64,000 nucleotides of DNA from Ignavibacteriales bacterium (GCA_020061355.1 JAGUYK010000010.1:1-64000); one strand, 5' to 3'; counted from the stretch's first letter, positions 46,733 through 56,910 are shown. Numbers and translations are program-made. Notes: generated from the letters alone by a model not told the origin.

Positions 46733-46758
46733 AAAGAGGTACACTTGTGTACCTCTTT
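46733..46758 (-). terminator. rho-independent terminator of the Asp-box gene
   Basis: Perfect 11-bp stem AAAGAGGTACA / TGTACCTCTTT with a 4-base loop (46744-46747). On the minus strand the stem ends in five T. It lies 37 bases after the stop of the large Asp-box gene and upstream of the purC promoter. Confidence 0.85.
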
Positions 46759-46794
46759 CTGGATTCAAAATTAATCAAAAAATCATTATGAATA

Positions 46795-49700
46795 CTAAAG
46801 TTTCAGTGGTACATATTCTTCAAACAAACCAATTTTTAATTCTTCTACAGATTTAATAAATCCTTTCCAATTCTGTTCAAAGAACAAGTTTATTTTATTA
46901 ATGATTTCAAAAATCGAATCATCCACTACTTTTAGGTTCACTCTTTCACTTTCGCCCGGTTTATCCCAATATCCTGTAACAGAGGAATATGCTCTTCTTA
47001 ATTTTACACCAAGCTTTTGGTCATCTGTCCTAATACCCTGCATTCTCGGTTGATTAATTAATTCGTTTAGATTTTTTATTGTATCCTTAAGTGATCTTAC
47101 ACTAGTTATTACTTTAACAACCTCGGCATTTCTACTACCTTTCAATTTATCTTCTATTAGACTTATAGTTTTGACTGCATCATCCAGTTTATCAGAGGCA
47201 AGAGTTATAATTTCAATTTTTCTTGATAACTCAGTCAGTATTCTGTCACGTTCTTTAAGATCAGTCAAATTAATATCGAGCCGGGGATCATAATGGACAT
47301 TTACATAGGTTGAATCTGAATTTTTGCCAAATGTAATCTTAACTTTATAATTACCCGGCAAGACTGGGGGTCCTGATAATTCTTCATTATCTTTTGGCTT
47401 AGGCATACCCGGGAATCTTACTCCTTTTCTTTCAAATTCCCAAAAGATTCTATTGAATCCTTTCCCGTAATTGTTGAAAAGATTTCTTAGTAAATTATTA
47501 TTTTCATCAAATATTTCGATTTTTACTTTTTCAGATATCTGGGAAGTATCCGGTGCAAGATAGTAGGTTATCATTGCCCCCTGTTGAAGATTCTCACCTT
47601 TAAATTCAGCTGCTGCAGCAAACCGTGTTCCCGGTGCCTGTTTTTGAGAATAACGATATGCATCGGAAATCTCAAAAGAGATTAATTTCTTATCTAACAG
47701 TTTTATGCCTTCTTTTGCCATTCTTCTTAAAGGACGGATATCATCAAAGATGTAAACAGAACGACCAAAAGTCCCGATTACAAGATCATGTTCAAGAGGG
47801 TGAATTGCCAGATCATAAGTTGACACGGTAGGATAACCGGCAGTCCATTTAGTCCATGTTCTACCGGCATCTAGACTAAAATAAAGACCAAATTCGGTAC
47901 CCAAGAAATAGAGATTTTTTTCTACCGGATCCTGGATAAACGAAAGGGCGTAACCTGAAACGTCATTTTCTTTAACAACCGGCATCCAGGTTTTACCGAA
48001 ATCATTAGTATGCAATACATAAGGTTTCCAATCATCTCTTCTATAATTATTGATTACTACAAATGCCTCTTCTGTCTTAAATGATGACGCTCGTATTTGC
48101 GGAATCCATGAACCTTCAGGAACTCCTTTGATATTCTTCGTAAGATTTTCCCAAGTTTTGCCCCCATCCTTTGTTAATTGCACATTTCCATCATCTGAGC
48201 CAATCCAAATAATTCCTTCCTTGAGAGGACTTGGAGCAATTGCGAGAATTGTAGTAAAATTTTCAGCGTTTGTTACATCGTAAGTGAGTCCACCGCTATC
48301 AATCTGTTTTTGTTTTGTTGTATCATTAGTTGTAAGATCGGGTGAAATTATTGCCCAGTTATTTCCCCTATCAGTACTCTTATGTAAATACTGAGAGCCG
48401 TAATAAATTGTTGTTTTATTAAATAGATCCTGAGCAAAACCGGCATTCCAGTTAAATCTTAATTTCTCGCCATTAGGATGAACCGGACGAATTAATTTTC
48501 TATCACCAGTAATGTGATCATATCTTCCAAGATTACCACCTTGCGACATATAATAGATATATCGAGAATCAGCAAAGTCAGCCGCGACATCAAATCCATC
48601 ACCAAAACCTACTTCCTCCCAATATGAATTTCTAATTCCACCTGCGGCATTAACCCGGCTAGGTCCTTTCCACGAACCATTATCCTGCAGTCCGCCATAC
48701 ACATTGTAAGGTGTTTCCATATCTACGTTAATATGATAAAATTGCCCTAAAGGTAAATTACCGATAAATCTCCATGTCTTACCCCGGTCATGTGAAATTG
48801 CTAATCCACCGTCGTTGCCATCAATTATATGGTTTCCATTTTTAGGATTTATCCACCATGCATGATGATCTGGATGAACTTCATTACCGGGAATTAATGT
48901 TTGAAATGTTCTTCCCCCATCTTCACTCATAGTAACAATTGAATAAAGGTTATAAATCCTATTCTCATTTTCTGGATCAACATATAATTCATTATAATAA
49001 AAAGGCCTATTCCCGATATTTTCATCAGCAGTCATCCTCCATTTAAAACCACCATCATCAGATCTGTAAAGTGCATTCTTCTTTGCTTCTATTAGAGCAT
49101 AAACAACTTTCGGATTATTTTTGGCGATTGCTAAACCTATTCTTCCCAACTCACCTTTAGGAAGCCCATCGTCATCGGATCGTCTCTGCCACGTTTCGCC
49201 ACCATCAAATGTAATATACAATCCCGATGAGGGACCGCCCGATTTAAAGAACCATGGCCAGCGTCGATACTGCCACATTGCAGCAAATAACTTATTGGGA
49301 TTGGATGGATCCATAATGAGATCTGCCGCACCTGTCTTTTCATCGACAAACAAAATCTTTTTCCATGATTTACCAGCATCGGTTGATTTGAATATTCCAC
49401 GTTCGGACCCTTCTCCCCATGCAGAGCCCTGAGCGGCAACATATACTACACTAGAATTCGTAGGATCAATTATTATACGATGGATATTAAATGTTTTTTC
49501 CAGTCCAAAAAACTTCCAGGATCTTCCTCCATCAATACTCTTATAAATTCCATTACCGCTGTTTTGACTATTACGAGGATTTCCTTCACCGGTTCCGACC
49601 CATATTATATCAGGAATATTCTGGTCAACAGCAACGGCACCAATTGATGCAGCCGGCTGATCATCGAATATTGGCTCCCAGGCAATACCACCGCTTGTTG

Positions 49701-49914
49701 AGCACCATAATCCTCCACTTGCAGTTCCGACATAAATAATCTCTGGATTTTTCTGAACAACATCGATCGAAGTTACTCTTCCGCTCATTCCTGCCGGACC
49801 AATGCTTCTTGGTTTTAATCCTTTAAATAATTCCATGTCTAATTTTTGTGCGTAAAAAATGGAAGTGAAAAGGATTGAATATATCACGACGATAAGAGCT
49901 TGTCTAAACTTCAT
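46795..49914 (-). CDS. large secreted Asp-box (VPS10/sortilin-like) protein
   Basis: 1039 residues from the ATG at 49914; a TTG 12 bases upstream is in frame, but the ATG with GGTGGG before it gives a clean signal peptide (MKFRQALIVVIYSILFTSIFYAQ). Residues 25-720 hold at least eight Asp-box motifs (for example SIDGGRSW, STDAGKSW, SDDGGFKW, STDRGNNW, TKDGGKTW, SLDAGRTW), the double-propeller layout of sortilin-like glycosyl hydrolase family proteins. Residues 780-880 look like a beta domain and 890-1039 are helical. There is no type IX sorting domain, unlike the other Asp-box protein at 2684-4738. No catalytic residues can be assigned. Confidence 0.8.
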   Translation of the reverse strand: MKFRQALIVVIYSILFTSIFYAQKLDMELFKGLKPRSIGPAGMSGRVTSIDVVQKNPEIIYVGTASGGLWCSTSGGIAWEPIFDDQPAASIGAVAVDQNIPDIIWVGTGEGNPRNSQNSGNGIYKSIDGGRSWKFFGLEKTFNIHRIIIDPTNSSVVYVAAQGSAWGEGSERGIFKSTDAGKSWKKILFVDEKTGAADLIMDPSNPNKLFAAMWQYRRWPWFFKSGGPSSGLYITFDGGETWQRRSDDDGLPKGELGRIGLAIAKNNPKVVYALIEAKKNALYRSDDGGFKWRMTADENIGNRPFYYNELYVDPENENRIYNLYSIVTMSEDGGRTFQTLIPGNEVHPDHHAWWINPKNGNHIIDGNDGGLAISHDRGKTWRFIGNLPLGQFYHINVDMETPYNVYGGLQDNGSWKGPSRVNAAGGIRNSYWEEVGFGDGFDVAADFADSRYIYYMSQGGNLGRYDHITGDRKLIRPVHPNGEKLRFNWNAGFAQDLFNKTTIYYGSQYLHKSTDRGNNWAIISPDLTTNDTTKQKQIDSGGLTYDVTNAENFTTILAIAPSPLKEGIIWIGSDDGNVQLTKDGGKTWENLTKNIKGVPEGSWIPQIRASSFKTEEAFVVINNYRRDDWKPYVLHTNDFGKTWMPVVKENDVSGYALSFIQDPVEKNLYFLGTEFGLYFSLDAGRTWTKWTAGYPTVSTYDLAIHPLEHDLVIGTFGRSVYIFDDIRPLRRMAKEGIKLLDKKLISFEISDAYRYSQKQAPGTRFAAAAEFKGENLQQGAMITYYLAPDTSQISEKVKIEIFDENNNLLRNLFNNYGKGFNRIFWEFERKGVRFPGMPKPKDNEELSGPPVLPGNYKVKITFGKNSDSTYVNVHYDPRLDINLTDLKERDRILTELSRKIEIITLASDKLDDAVKTISLIEDKLKGSRNAEVVKVITSVRSLKDTIKNLNELINQPRMQGIRTDDQKLGVKLRRAYSSVTGYWDKPGESERVNLKVVDDSIFEIINKINLFFEQNWKGFIKSVEELKIGLFEEYVPLKL

Positions 49915-50092
49915 TATACCCACCAATAATTTTTTGAAATTTCATTATGAATATAACAATCTGGATCAAAATTCTTAATCATAATTTAAATATGAAAGCG
50001 TTAAGTAAAATCTATTATGATATTTTGCTTGAGTAACGAGAAACTATATTTTAAATTGTTGTTAGAATTTCCACTTAAAAGTAGGAAGAGTT

Positions 50093-50554
50093 ATGCCTGA
50101 ATTCAAATTAAAAGTTAATAACAGACAAGTTAAGGTTGATGTAGAAAGTGATACTCCTTTACTCTGGGTATTACGCGATACTCTTGGATTAACCGGAACA
50201 AAGTATGGTTGCGGTGAAGGGATCTGCGGTTCCTGTACTGTTCATATCAACGGGAAAGCCGAGAGATCCTGTTCGATTATGATAAAAGATGCTGCAGGAA
50301 AATCAATCACAACCATTGAAGGACTTGCTGAGAATCCTGATAATCCGATTTTCAGATCATGGATTGAACTCGAAGTTTCGCAGTGCGGATATTGCCAACC
50401 GGGACAAATCATGTCGCTTGCAGCTTTATTGAAAGAAAAACCTAAACCAACAGAAACAGAGATCAATGATGCAATGTCGGGCATTTTATGCAGGTGCGGA
50501 ACTTATCATAGGATCAGAAAGGCAATTGAGAAAATAGTTGAGGAGGGCAAATAA
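50093..50554 (+). CDS. (2Fe-2S) subunit of an IorAB-type molybdenum hydroxylase
   Basis: 153 residues with both [2Fe-2S] sites of the xanthine oxidase family: Cys-40, Cys-45, Cys-48 and Cys-60 (plant-ferredoxin-type) and Cys-98, Cys-101, Cys-133 and Cys-135. No signal peptide. It passes electrons from the molybdenum subunit encoded next. The pair resembles isoquinoline 1-oxidoreductase-type enzymes; a FAD subunit is not adjacent. The stop precedes the next ATG by one base. Confidence 0.9.
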   Translation: MPEFKLKVNNRQVKVDVESDTPLLWVLRDTLGLTGTKYGCGEGICGSCTVHINGKAERSCSIMIKDAAGKSITTIEGLAENPDNPIFRSWIELEVSQCGYCQPGQIMSLAALLKEKPKPTETEINDAMSGILCRCGTYHRIRKAIEKIVEEGK

Positions 50555-50555
50555 G

Positions 50556-52664
50556 ATGAAAAAATATACAAGACGGGAATTTGTTAAGGTAGTCGGGATT
50601 AGCGGTAGCGGTTTATTCTTAGCAGCTTATGTCCCCGCTCATGGATTTTTAACTAAGCCCGGTGATGAGCCCAAGATATTTGCACCTAGCGTTTACCTGA
50701 AAATTGATTCAAATGGAATTGTAACCATTACAGTACATAGATCTGAAATGGGTCAAGGAGTTCAGACTTCATTACCGATGATGGTGGCCGAAGAATTAGA
50801 ATGCAGATGGGAAGATATTCGTATAGAGCAGGCTGATGGAGATCCAAGGTTCGGGCATCAATCAACTGGCGGAAGTCAAAGTATCAGAAGAACATTTGAG
50901 CCGTTTAGAATTGCAGGTGCCACTGCTAAAGAAATGCTATTAAGTGCTGCGGCAATTAAGTGGGGTATTGAAATCAAAGATTGCAAAGCCGAAAATGGAT
51001 TTGTGTTTAATAAACTAAATGATAAAAAAATTTCCTACGGCGAGCTGGTTGAAGAAGCGGCTAAACTTCCTGTTCCTGCTAATGTCAAATTAAAGGACCC
51101 AAAGGATTATAAAATAATTGGCAAGCGAGTTCACCGTCTAGATACAAAGCCTAAAATTTATGGAGCTGCCAAATTCGGCATTGATGTTGTATTGCCCGGT
51201 ATGCTATATGCTTCAGTTTCAAGGTGCCCTACTATAGGAGGTAAAGTAAAAACTTTTAATGGTGATAAAGCTAAAGAAATAAAAGGTGTAATAGATGTCG
51301 TTGAAATTCCTCAGGGAGTTGCTGTCATTGCAGATACGACCTGGAATTCATTTAAAGGTAAGAATGCTTTATCAATAGAGTGGGATTTTGGACCAAACGT
51401 GGATATTGATACGGATGCGATTCGAAAAAATATGGTGCTTCATTTAGAAGAAGACGGTTCCGAAATTGAAAATAGAGGAAATCTAAATTTTGATGCTCCT
51501 GATTTGATTACAATCGATGCTATTTATGAAGTACCGTTTTTAGCACATGCACCTTTGGAACCGATGAATTGTATCGCAACTGTTAAAAACGGAAAAGCAG
51601 AACTATGGGCACCTTCACAAAATCCGCAGGGTGCAAGAACGGAAGTGGCTAAAGCTCTTGGTTTCAAAGAAGAAGATGTTGTAATTCATGTTACTTTAAT
51701 TGGAGGTGCTTTTGGACGAAGACTTATATCCGATTGGGCAGTTGAAGCCGCACTTATTTCTAAAGCAACAGGCAAATCTATTAAGCTAACATGGACACGT
51801 GAAGACGATATGAAACATAGCACTTTCCGTCCTGCAAGTATGCACAAAGTAAAAGGTTCTGTTGATAAATCGGGAAAGTTAGTAAATTTCTATCATCATG
51901 TTATCGCCGAGTCGATAACAGCACAACGTTTTAATAGAAACATTCCGGTTAAGGATGCAGATATTGGTGAAGGGACCAGAAGATTAGCATACCAATTCCC
52001 GAATCTGAAAATAACAGGAACAATTGTCCCGACCCATGTTCCGGTCTCCTGGTACAGATCGGTTTACAATACTCAGAATCCGTTTGTTGTCGAGTCATTT
52101 ATAGACGAATTAGCATACGAGGCTAAGAGAGATCCTTTTGAATTCAGAAGAGATCTATTACCTGAAGATTCCAGATTAAGGAATGTTTTAATTGAAGCCG
52201 CAAACAAATCCAATTGGTTTAGTAAGTTACCTGAAGGTAAAGGAAGAGGGATTGCATGTTTTGAAGGTTACGGAAGTTTTTGTGCGGAGGTAATTGAAGT
52301 ATCAGTCATACAAACTAATGAAATTATTATAGAAAAAGTTACTGCGGTTATCGATTGCGGAACTGTTATAAATCCTGATACAGTAGAAGCACAGCTGGAA
52401 GGTGCAATTGTATTCGCATTAACTGCAGCACTAAAAGGTGAAATTACTATCAGAGACGGCGGAGTTGTTGAAAAGAATTATGATGACTACCAGTTACTTA
52501 CTTATTCAGAAACACCAGTAATTGAATGTCATATAATAAGCAACTTCGAAAAAGTAGGAGGTGTTGGTGAGGTTGGTATTGGAGCCTGTGCACCGGCATT
52601 ATGCAATGCAATATTTGCTGCTTCCGGAAAAAGAGTACACAAACTTCCTGTAAAACTAATTTGA
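50556..52664 (+). CDS. molybdenum-binding subunit of an IorAB-type hydroxylase, Tat-exported
   Basis: 702 residues from the ATG at 50556 (an upstream in-frame start overlaps the previous gene). The N-terminus TRREFVKVVGISGSGLFLAAY is a twin-arginine signal, so the complex is probably periplasmic. The family pattern is clear: VHRSEMGQGVQTSLPMMVAEELE, the split barrel segment HAPLEPMNCIATVKNGKAELWAPSQNPQ, LIGGAFGRR and the terminal GGVGEVGIGACAPALCNAI with the catalytic Glu. The substrate (heteroaromatic or aldehyde) is unknown. A cytochrome or other acceptor is not nearby. Confidence 0.9.
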   Translation: MKKYTRREFVKVVGISGSGLFLAAYVPAHGFLTKPGDEPKIFAPSVYLKIDSNGIVTITVHRSEMGQGVQTSLPMMVAEELECRWEDIRIEQADGDPRFGHQSTGGSQSIRRTFEPFRIAGATAKEMLLSAAAIKWGIEIKDCKAENGFVFNKLNDKKISYGELVEEAAKLPVPANVKLKDPKDYKIIGKRVHRLDTKPKIYGAAKFGIDVVLPGMLYASVSRCPTIGGKVKTFNGDKAKEIKGVIDVVEIPQGVAVIADTTWNSFKGKNALSIEWDFGPNVDIDTDAIRKNMVLHLEEDGSEIENRGNLNFDAPDLITIDAIYEVPFLAHAPLEPMNCIATVKNGKAELWAPSQNPQGARTEVAKALGFKEEDVVIHVTLIGGAFGRRLISDWAVEAALISKATGKSIKLTWTREDDMKHSTFRPASMHKVKGSVDKSGKLVNFYHHVIAESITAQRFNRNIPVKDADIGEGTRRLAYQFPNLKITGTIVPTHVPVSWYRSVYNTQNPFVVESFIDELAYEAKRDPFEFRRDLLPEDSRLRNVLIEAANKSNWFSKLPEGKGRGIACFEGYGSFCAEVIEVSVIQTNEIIIEKVTAVIDCGTVINPDTVEAQLEGAIVFALTAALKGEITIRDGGVVEKNYDDYQLLTYSETPVIECHIISNFEKVGGVGEVGIGACAPALCNAIFAASGKRVHKLPVKLI

Positions 52665-52670
52665 TATACA

Positions 52671-52702
52671 AAAAAAGCCCGCTTATTATGTGCGGGCTTT
52701 TT
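52671..52702. terminator. bidirectional terminator between convergent genes
   Basis: GCCCGC at 52677-52682 and GCGGGC at 52692-52697 with a 9-base loop, flanked by six A and six T. It serves the molybdenum-subunit gene on plus and the S9 peptidase gene on minus. Confidence 0.9.
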
Positions 52703-52725
52703 TACTTTTATTACAACTGCAATTA

Positions 52726-55401
52726 CTAATTAATTAATTCGATTATTAAAGTTCCGCCACCCATTTGCGGACCGAGCTTACTGGAAAGTTTAACCATTTT
52801 TTGATTTGATTTATTAACCCAGATATTTATTGCCTCACCCTCACCACTTGTTTCTTTAATCTCAATCTTATAAACATCAAACTCACCGGCTGGAACAGAT
52901 AATTTTTCACTTCCAAGAACCTTTAAAATATTTTCCTTGGCTTTTGCTCCCATTAGATCGAATTCGTTAAACTTCACAGATAAATTTTCACTTAAAGGAA
53001 GCGACTCGATCATCAATCCAACTCCTGAGCCATCAGTAATAACGGGGACATCAACTTTTGCATTAATTGGCATCTTTTGAGAACCGGCTTCCATACTACC
53101 CTCAATTTTACCATCCAAAAATTTAACCTGAACAGTGGCCATCCCTTGTTTAATATGTCTTTCTAGGGGTAATAATGTATTAGCATCAACTAACAAAGTA
53201 TCATTTCCTCCCATCATACCAAAAGTTACATCAATTGATCTTAATACTTCTTTACCATTAAGTGTTGCTTTAGTAATCTCACGGGTAACATCCATATTAA
53301 ATATTTGTCCTCGTGTTTCAATAGTCATTAAATATTTTGCCTGGCCTAGTTTGATTTTGCTTCCGTCAAAGCTCTTATATTCATTTACAGAACCTGTATC
53401 AACTTTTTTAGGCATTGTGACTGAATTAATATCAACAGTGATATCATTCAATTTTTTCTTAATTGCATCGCGTACATCTTCCTGCACTCTGCCGTTCAAA
53501 TGTTTAGAAAAGAATTGTTCCATTGCAACGACCATGGCTAGACGATTTTCGAGTCCGGCAAAACCATGTCCTTCATCCGGCGCTACCATGTATTCTACCT
53601 GTCTTCCTAATTCCCTCATAGAAACAACAATTTGATCTGATTCAGCTTTTTTAACCCGCGGATCATTTGCACCTTGCACAACATACAATGGTGCTTTAAT
53701 ATTCTGAGCGGAGTTCAGAGGCGATTGCTGCATTAGCATTTCAAACTCATCCGGTTTTTCCATATCACCTACTCGAATTGCAAATGTTTTCTTTATCGGA
53801 GCCCAATAAGGAGGTATAGAATTTAGTAATGTTATAATGTTTGATGGGCCGACAATACTAAAACCGCAAGCATAAATATCAGGTGTGAAAGCAAGACCGG
53901 CTAATGTTGCATAACCTCCGTAAGAGCCACCTGATATCGCAACACGTTTCGGATCAGCAATTCCTTTTTCAATTAGATACTTAACTGCATCGGAAATATC
54001 ATGCTGCATAGAACCTGTTCCCCACTGCTTATTACCGGCATTCAAAAACTTCTTGCCATATCCGGTTGATCCTCTGAAGTTAGGTTGAAACACGGCGTAT
54101 CCCCTGTTAGCAAGAAATTGTGCATAAGGATTATATCCCCAGAAATCCCGAGCCCATGGGCCACCATGAATAAACATAACAACCGGAAGATTTTTAGGCT
54201 CCACACCTTTGGGCAATGTTAAATAACCTGGAATTATCATACCGTCTCTTGCGGTTAAATTAACCGGTTCCATCGGCGCCAGGTATTCTGTCGGCAAAGT
54301 TGGTCTCGATTTGTAAAGCAATTCAACGGTACCTGCTTTCTTATCAAATAAATAAACTGAGCCCGGATCTACATCACGGGAAACTGATACCATCCATAAA
54401 TTTTCATCTACTGTTGATGAAGTTAAATTAATGTCACCTTCAGGTAATAATTTTTTTAATGTGTTTAAAACATTTTCAAAATCTTTTGTTTTTGGATAAA
54501 TCCTTCTTTTAGCACCGACATAAACTGTTGCAATCATTTCGTTTGTTTTGTCCGAAAACACTGCTGTGGCAATATCTACTTCATTTAAAGGATCTTTCTC
54601 AATGAACTTTGTTGTTCCGTTCTTAAGATCAAAAAGCAATAATTCGGATTTATCAATATTTTCACCTTTGTTGGAAACCATATAAAAACTATTTCCATCA
54701 GGTGTAAATCTTAAAGGACCGGCTGACTCCTCGTTTGTAACTTTGTAGATCGTTTCAAGGTTGTCACCGTTAATTTTTAGAATTTCAGTTCCGCCGTCTT
54801 CAGTTTGTCTAATACCTAACTTTAAGTTTCCATCAAGATCAGTCATCCAGCCGGCAATATTATCATCATTCTTACGTAAAAGAGTTCTCTCACCTGTTGA
54901 GATTTTAAGTTTATAGACGTCATGGAGCTGTGGATTTCTGTCATTTAGTCCAATCATCATTTCGTCAGGGTTATTCTTAGGAACGTCAATTATCATAGCT
55001 CGGACATTTTCGAGAGGTGTTAAATCCCTTGCTGGTGGTACCGGGTCTCCTTTCTGTGAAGGATCAACAGCATATACTCTAAAATTTTCATTTCCACCCT
55101 GATCCTGCACATATAGAATATATTTACTGTCATGCGACCAGAAGTAATTGCCGATTGGACGTTTTGTATCTGCAGTCAGCGGACGGGCATCATCGAACTT
55201 TTGATTTCTTTCTTTAACCCAGATATTTCTAACTCCGTTAAAAGGTTTAAGAAATGTAATATACTTTCCATTTGGAGATAATTGGGCACCGGCAATTTCA
55301 GGATCTCCAAAGAAAATTTCACGGTCGATTATCGGTGGAAGTTGTGCAAATATAACAGATGAGAAAAGAATCATAAAAAATCCTAAAGTTAGTTTTTTCA
55401 T
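52726..55401 (-). CDS. S9 family peptidase with an extra C-terminal domain
   Basis: 891 residues with a signal peptide of about 19 residues. The first 400 residues form a propeller with PD40-like blades (LSPNGKYITF, WSHDSKYILYV, FTPDGNSFYM). The hydrolase domain has the nucleophile Ser at about 491 in GGSYGGYATLAG, the Asp in GANDPRV and the His in APDEGHGF, so the triad is complete. It ends near residue 635. The remaining 235 residues (from about 655) form a strand-rich region resembling DUF3108-type lipid-binding-like folds (LPLERHIKQG.., IWVNKSNQKMVKL). A typical S9 peptidase lacks this tail. A good AAGGAG ribosome site precedes the ATG. Confidence 0.88.
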   Translation of the reverse strand: MKKLTLGFFMILFSSVIFAQLPPIIDREIFFGDPEIAGAQLSPNGKYITFLKPFNGVRNIWVKERNQKFDDARPLTADTKRPIGNYFWSHDSKYILYVQDQGGNENFRVYAVDPSQKGDPVPPARDLTPLENVRAMIIDVPKNNPDEMMIGLNDRNPQLHDVYKLKISTGERTLLRKNDDNIAGWMTDLDGNLKLGIRQTEDGGTEILKINGDNLETIYKVTNEESAGPLRFTPDGNSFYMVSNKGENIDKSELLLFDLKNGTTKFIEKDPLNEVDIATAVFSDKTNEMIATVYVGAKRRIYPKTKDFENVLNTLKKLLPEGDINLTSSTVDENLWMVSVSRDVDPGSVYLFDKKAGTVELLYKSRPTLPTEYLAPMEPVNLTARDGMIIPGYLTLPKGVEPKNLPVVMFIHGGPWARDFWGYNPYAQFLANRGYAVFQPNFRGSTGYGKKFLNAGNKQWGTGSMQHDISDAVKYLIEKGIADPKRVAISGGSYGGYATLAGLAFTPDIYACGFSIVGPSNIITLLNSIPPYWAPIKKTFAIRVGDMEKPDEFEMLMQQSPLNSAQNIKAPLYVVQGANDPRVKKAESDQIVVSMRELGRQVEYMVAPDEGHGFAGLENRLAMVVAMEQFFSKHLNGRVQEDVRDAIKKKLNDITVDINSVTMPKKVDTGSVNEYKSFDGSKIKLGQAKYLMTIETRGQIFNMDVTREITKATLNGKEVLRSIDVTFGMMGGNDTLLVDANTLLPLERHIKQGMATVQVKFLDGKIEGSMEAGSQKMPINAKVDVPVITDGSGVGLMIESLPLSENLSVKFNEFDLMGAKAKENILKVLGSEKLSVPAGEFDVYKIEIKETSGEGEAINIWVNKSNQKMVKLSSKLGPQMGGGTLIIELIN

Positions 55402-55743
55402 AATAACTCCTTTATTGATGCATATTTAATAGTTTCGGTGAGATTTTGTTCCGGAAATATATGAAAATTACTACTCTTCGAGATAGTCCGTTCTATTAAA
55501 GTCAGATATACTGATCAGAAAATACTGCTTTTATGGTTATGTGTTGTTTGAGATAATGGAAATTATTTTTCCAATTATTATTTGTGGATAAACAATGGAT
55601 TAGATATGGTTCCGAGAATAAAGCTGACGAAGAAAGAGAGTGTTATTGAGGAGACTGTTCAGCGTGACAAAACGCTGTATGAGATGGAGATAAGGTTTAC
55701 GGGTGAAAAATAAAACAGGGACAGGATGCATTTTATAATTCAA
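55402..55743. other. intergenic stretch holding a small open frame
   Basis: 342 bases between the S9 peptidase and the CPBP gene (both minus). On the plus strand 55606-55713 is an open frame of 35 codons (MVPRIKLTKKES... ending in RFTGEK) with fewer AT-rich codons than its surroundings. It has no ribosome site and no recognised homology, so it is more likely the leftover end of a lost gene than a working small protein. The rest is AT-rich and featureless. Confidence 0.35.
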
Positions 55744-56601
55744 TTAATTAATTGGTTTTTGTAAGAAATATTGACGGTTGGTTACAAAAACAATTGCAAC
55801 AATTATCCACATCATTATTCCAAGCACTAAATTCCAAATAAAAGCAATTTCACCAGTTGCTGATGGCTGGAAAATTAGAGTGCTGGCGGAAAGAAAAGCG
55901 TGCATAAGCATTATGATTGGTAAGCTCCCCGTCCGGTCATAAACGAATACCAGAAGTACCCTGTATGCCGGAAGCGCCATCAAATAAAAAGCTAGGAATC
56001 CTGCCACAAACATTGTCCATGAATCTGCACCACCCAAATAATTACTTGCCCAAAAAGCTATCATAATATGCCATATGCCCCAAAGAAGTCCAACAATGAG
56101 TCCTGTAGATAAAATGCTATACTGCTTTCGCAGTTGCGGTACCGCAAAACCGGTCCAACCGGTTTCCTCCAATAACCCTCCACCGATCAACCCCCAGGCA
56201 ACACCAAATATCATCAAATCAATTTTGTCTTTCGTTGTGATTATTCCCGGAAGAAATTCTTGATTGAAAAGTGAAAGTCCGAAGAGTACTACAGCCACAA
56301 GAAGTGGACCTGTAAAAACCGCAATCGCGTACCAGCGTCCTTCAGCCCGCCACTGCAATAACCGTGATATTAGCTTACGAAGACCTTCCTTGCCATCGAT
56401 AAGGAAATTCATAAGAATACCGGATATGAATGGACCGGCAAACATGATAAGGAGTGCGGGCACAAATAACTTTTCAGCTTGTTCATTGGTGCCCGGTATG
56501 TTGCCAGGTCCACCAATAAGTATGAGTATACCACCCCATGAAATAGCAAATACTAGAAGGTAATAAGCTAAAAGGGGATGTCTTTCGATAAAGTTTTTCA
56601 T
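55744..56601 (-). CDS. CPBP family intramembrane glutamic protease
   Basis: 285 residues with about seven membrane helices. The CPBP (CAAX protease and bacteriocin-processing) motifs are present: GGLLEETGWTGFAVPQL with the catalytic EE pair near residue 145, and GLLWGIWHIMIAFW with the His. In many members the first motif has an Arg (EExGWRGF), here Thr, a known variation. Relatives are often annotated as immunity or self-protection proteins; no bacteriocin gene is near. Confidence 0.85.
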   Translation of the reverse strand: MKNFIERHPLLAYYLLVFAISWGGILILIGGPGNIPGTNEQAEKLFVPALLIMFAGPFISGILMNFLIDGKEGLRKLISRLLQWRAEGRWYAIAVFTGPLLVAVVLFGLSLFNQEFLPGIITTKDKIDLMIFGVAWGLIGGGLLEETGWTGFAVPQLRKQYSILSTGLIVGLLWGIWHIMIAFWASNYLGGADSWTMFVAGFLAFYLMALPAYRVLLVFVYDRTGSLPIIMLMHAFLSASTLIFQPSATGEIAFIWNLVLGIMMWIIVAIVFVTNRQYFLQKPIN

Positions 56602-56807
56602 AGTGTTACACTTAATAAATAAAAAGAAGGATATAAAATGAGTTCTTTCACTGCCACATAATCAAAAGACATTCTCAATCTTAAGAATTAATATAATTTA
56701 TATTATACACTACAATAGAAAGACGGACAAGCAGAGTTATGGAAACAACAGAATTAAAATAATCATTATTAATAACAAAATAAAAAAATCGATAGTATTT
56801 AAAAATG

Positions 56808-56835
56808 AAAAAGCGAGAGTCTTCTCTCGCTTTTT
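56808..56835 (-). terminator. rho-independent terminator of tRNA-Phe
   Basis: AAAAAGCGAGAG and CTCTCGCTTTTT with a 4-base loop. On the minus strand the stem begins at the last base of the tRNA CCA end, so processing and termination are directly adjacent; the T-run is at 56808-56812. Confidence 0.88.
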
Positions 56836-56910
56836 GGTGGGCAGAGACGGAATTGAACCGCCGACACAAGGATTTTCAGTCCTTTGCTCTACCGACTGAG
56901 CTATCTGCCC
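56835..56910 (-). tRNA. tRNA-Phe (GAA anticodon)
   Basis: 76 bases including an encoded CCA. The acceptor stem GGGCAGA pairs with TCTGCCC; the anticodon loop CTGAAAA gives GAA; the T-arm GGCGGTTCAATTCCGTC and the D-arm GCTCAGTCGGTAGAGC are normal. A near-consensus promoter lies about 20 bases upstream and a terminator starts right at the 3' end. It is a single-gene unit. Confidence 0.97.
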
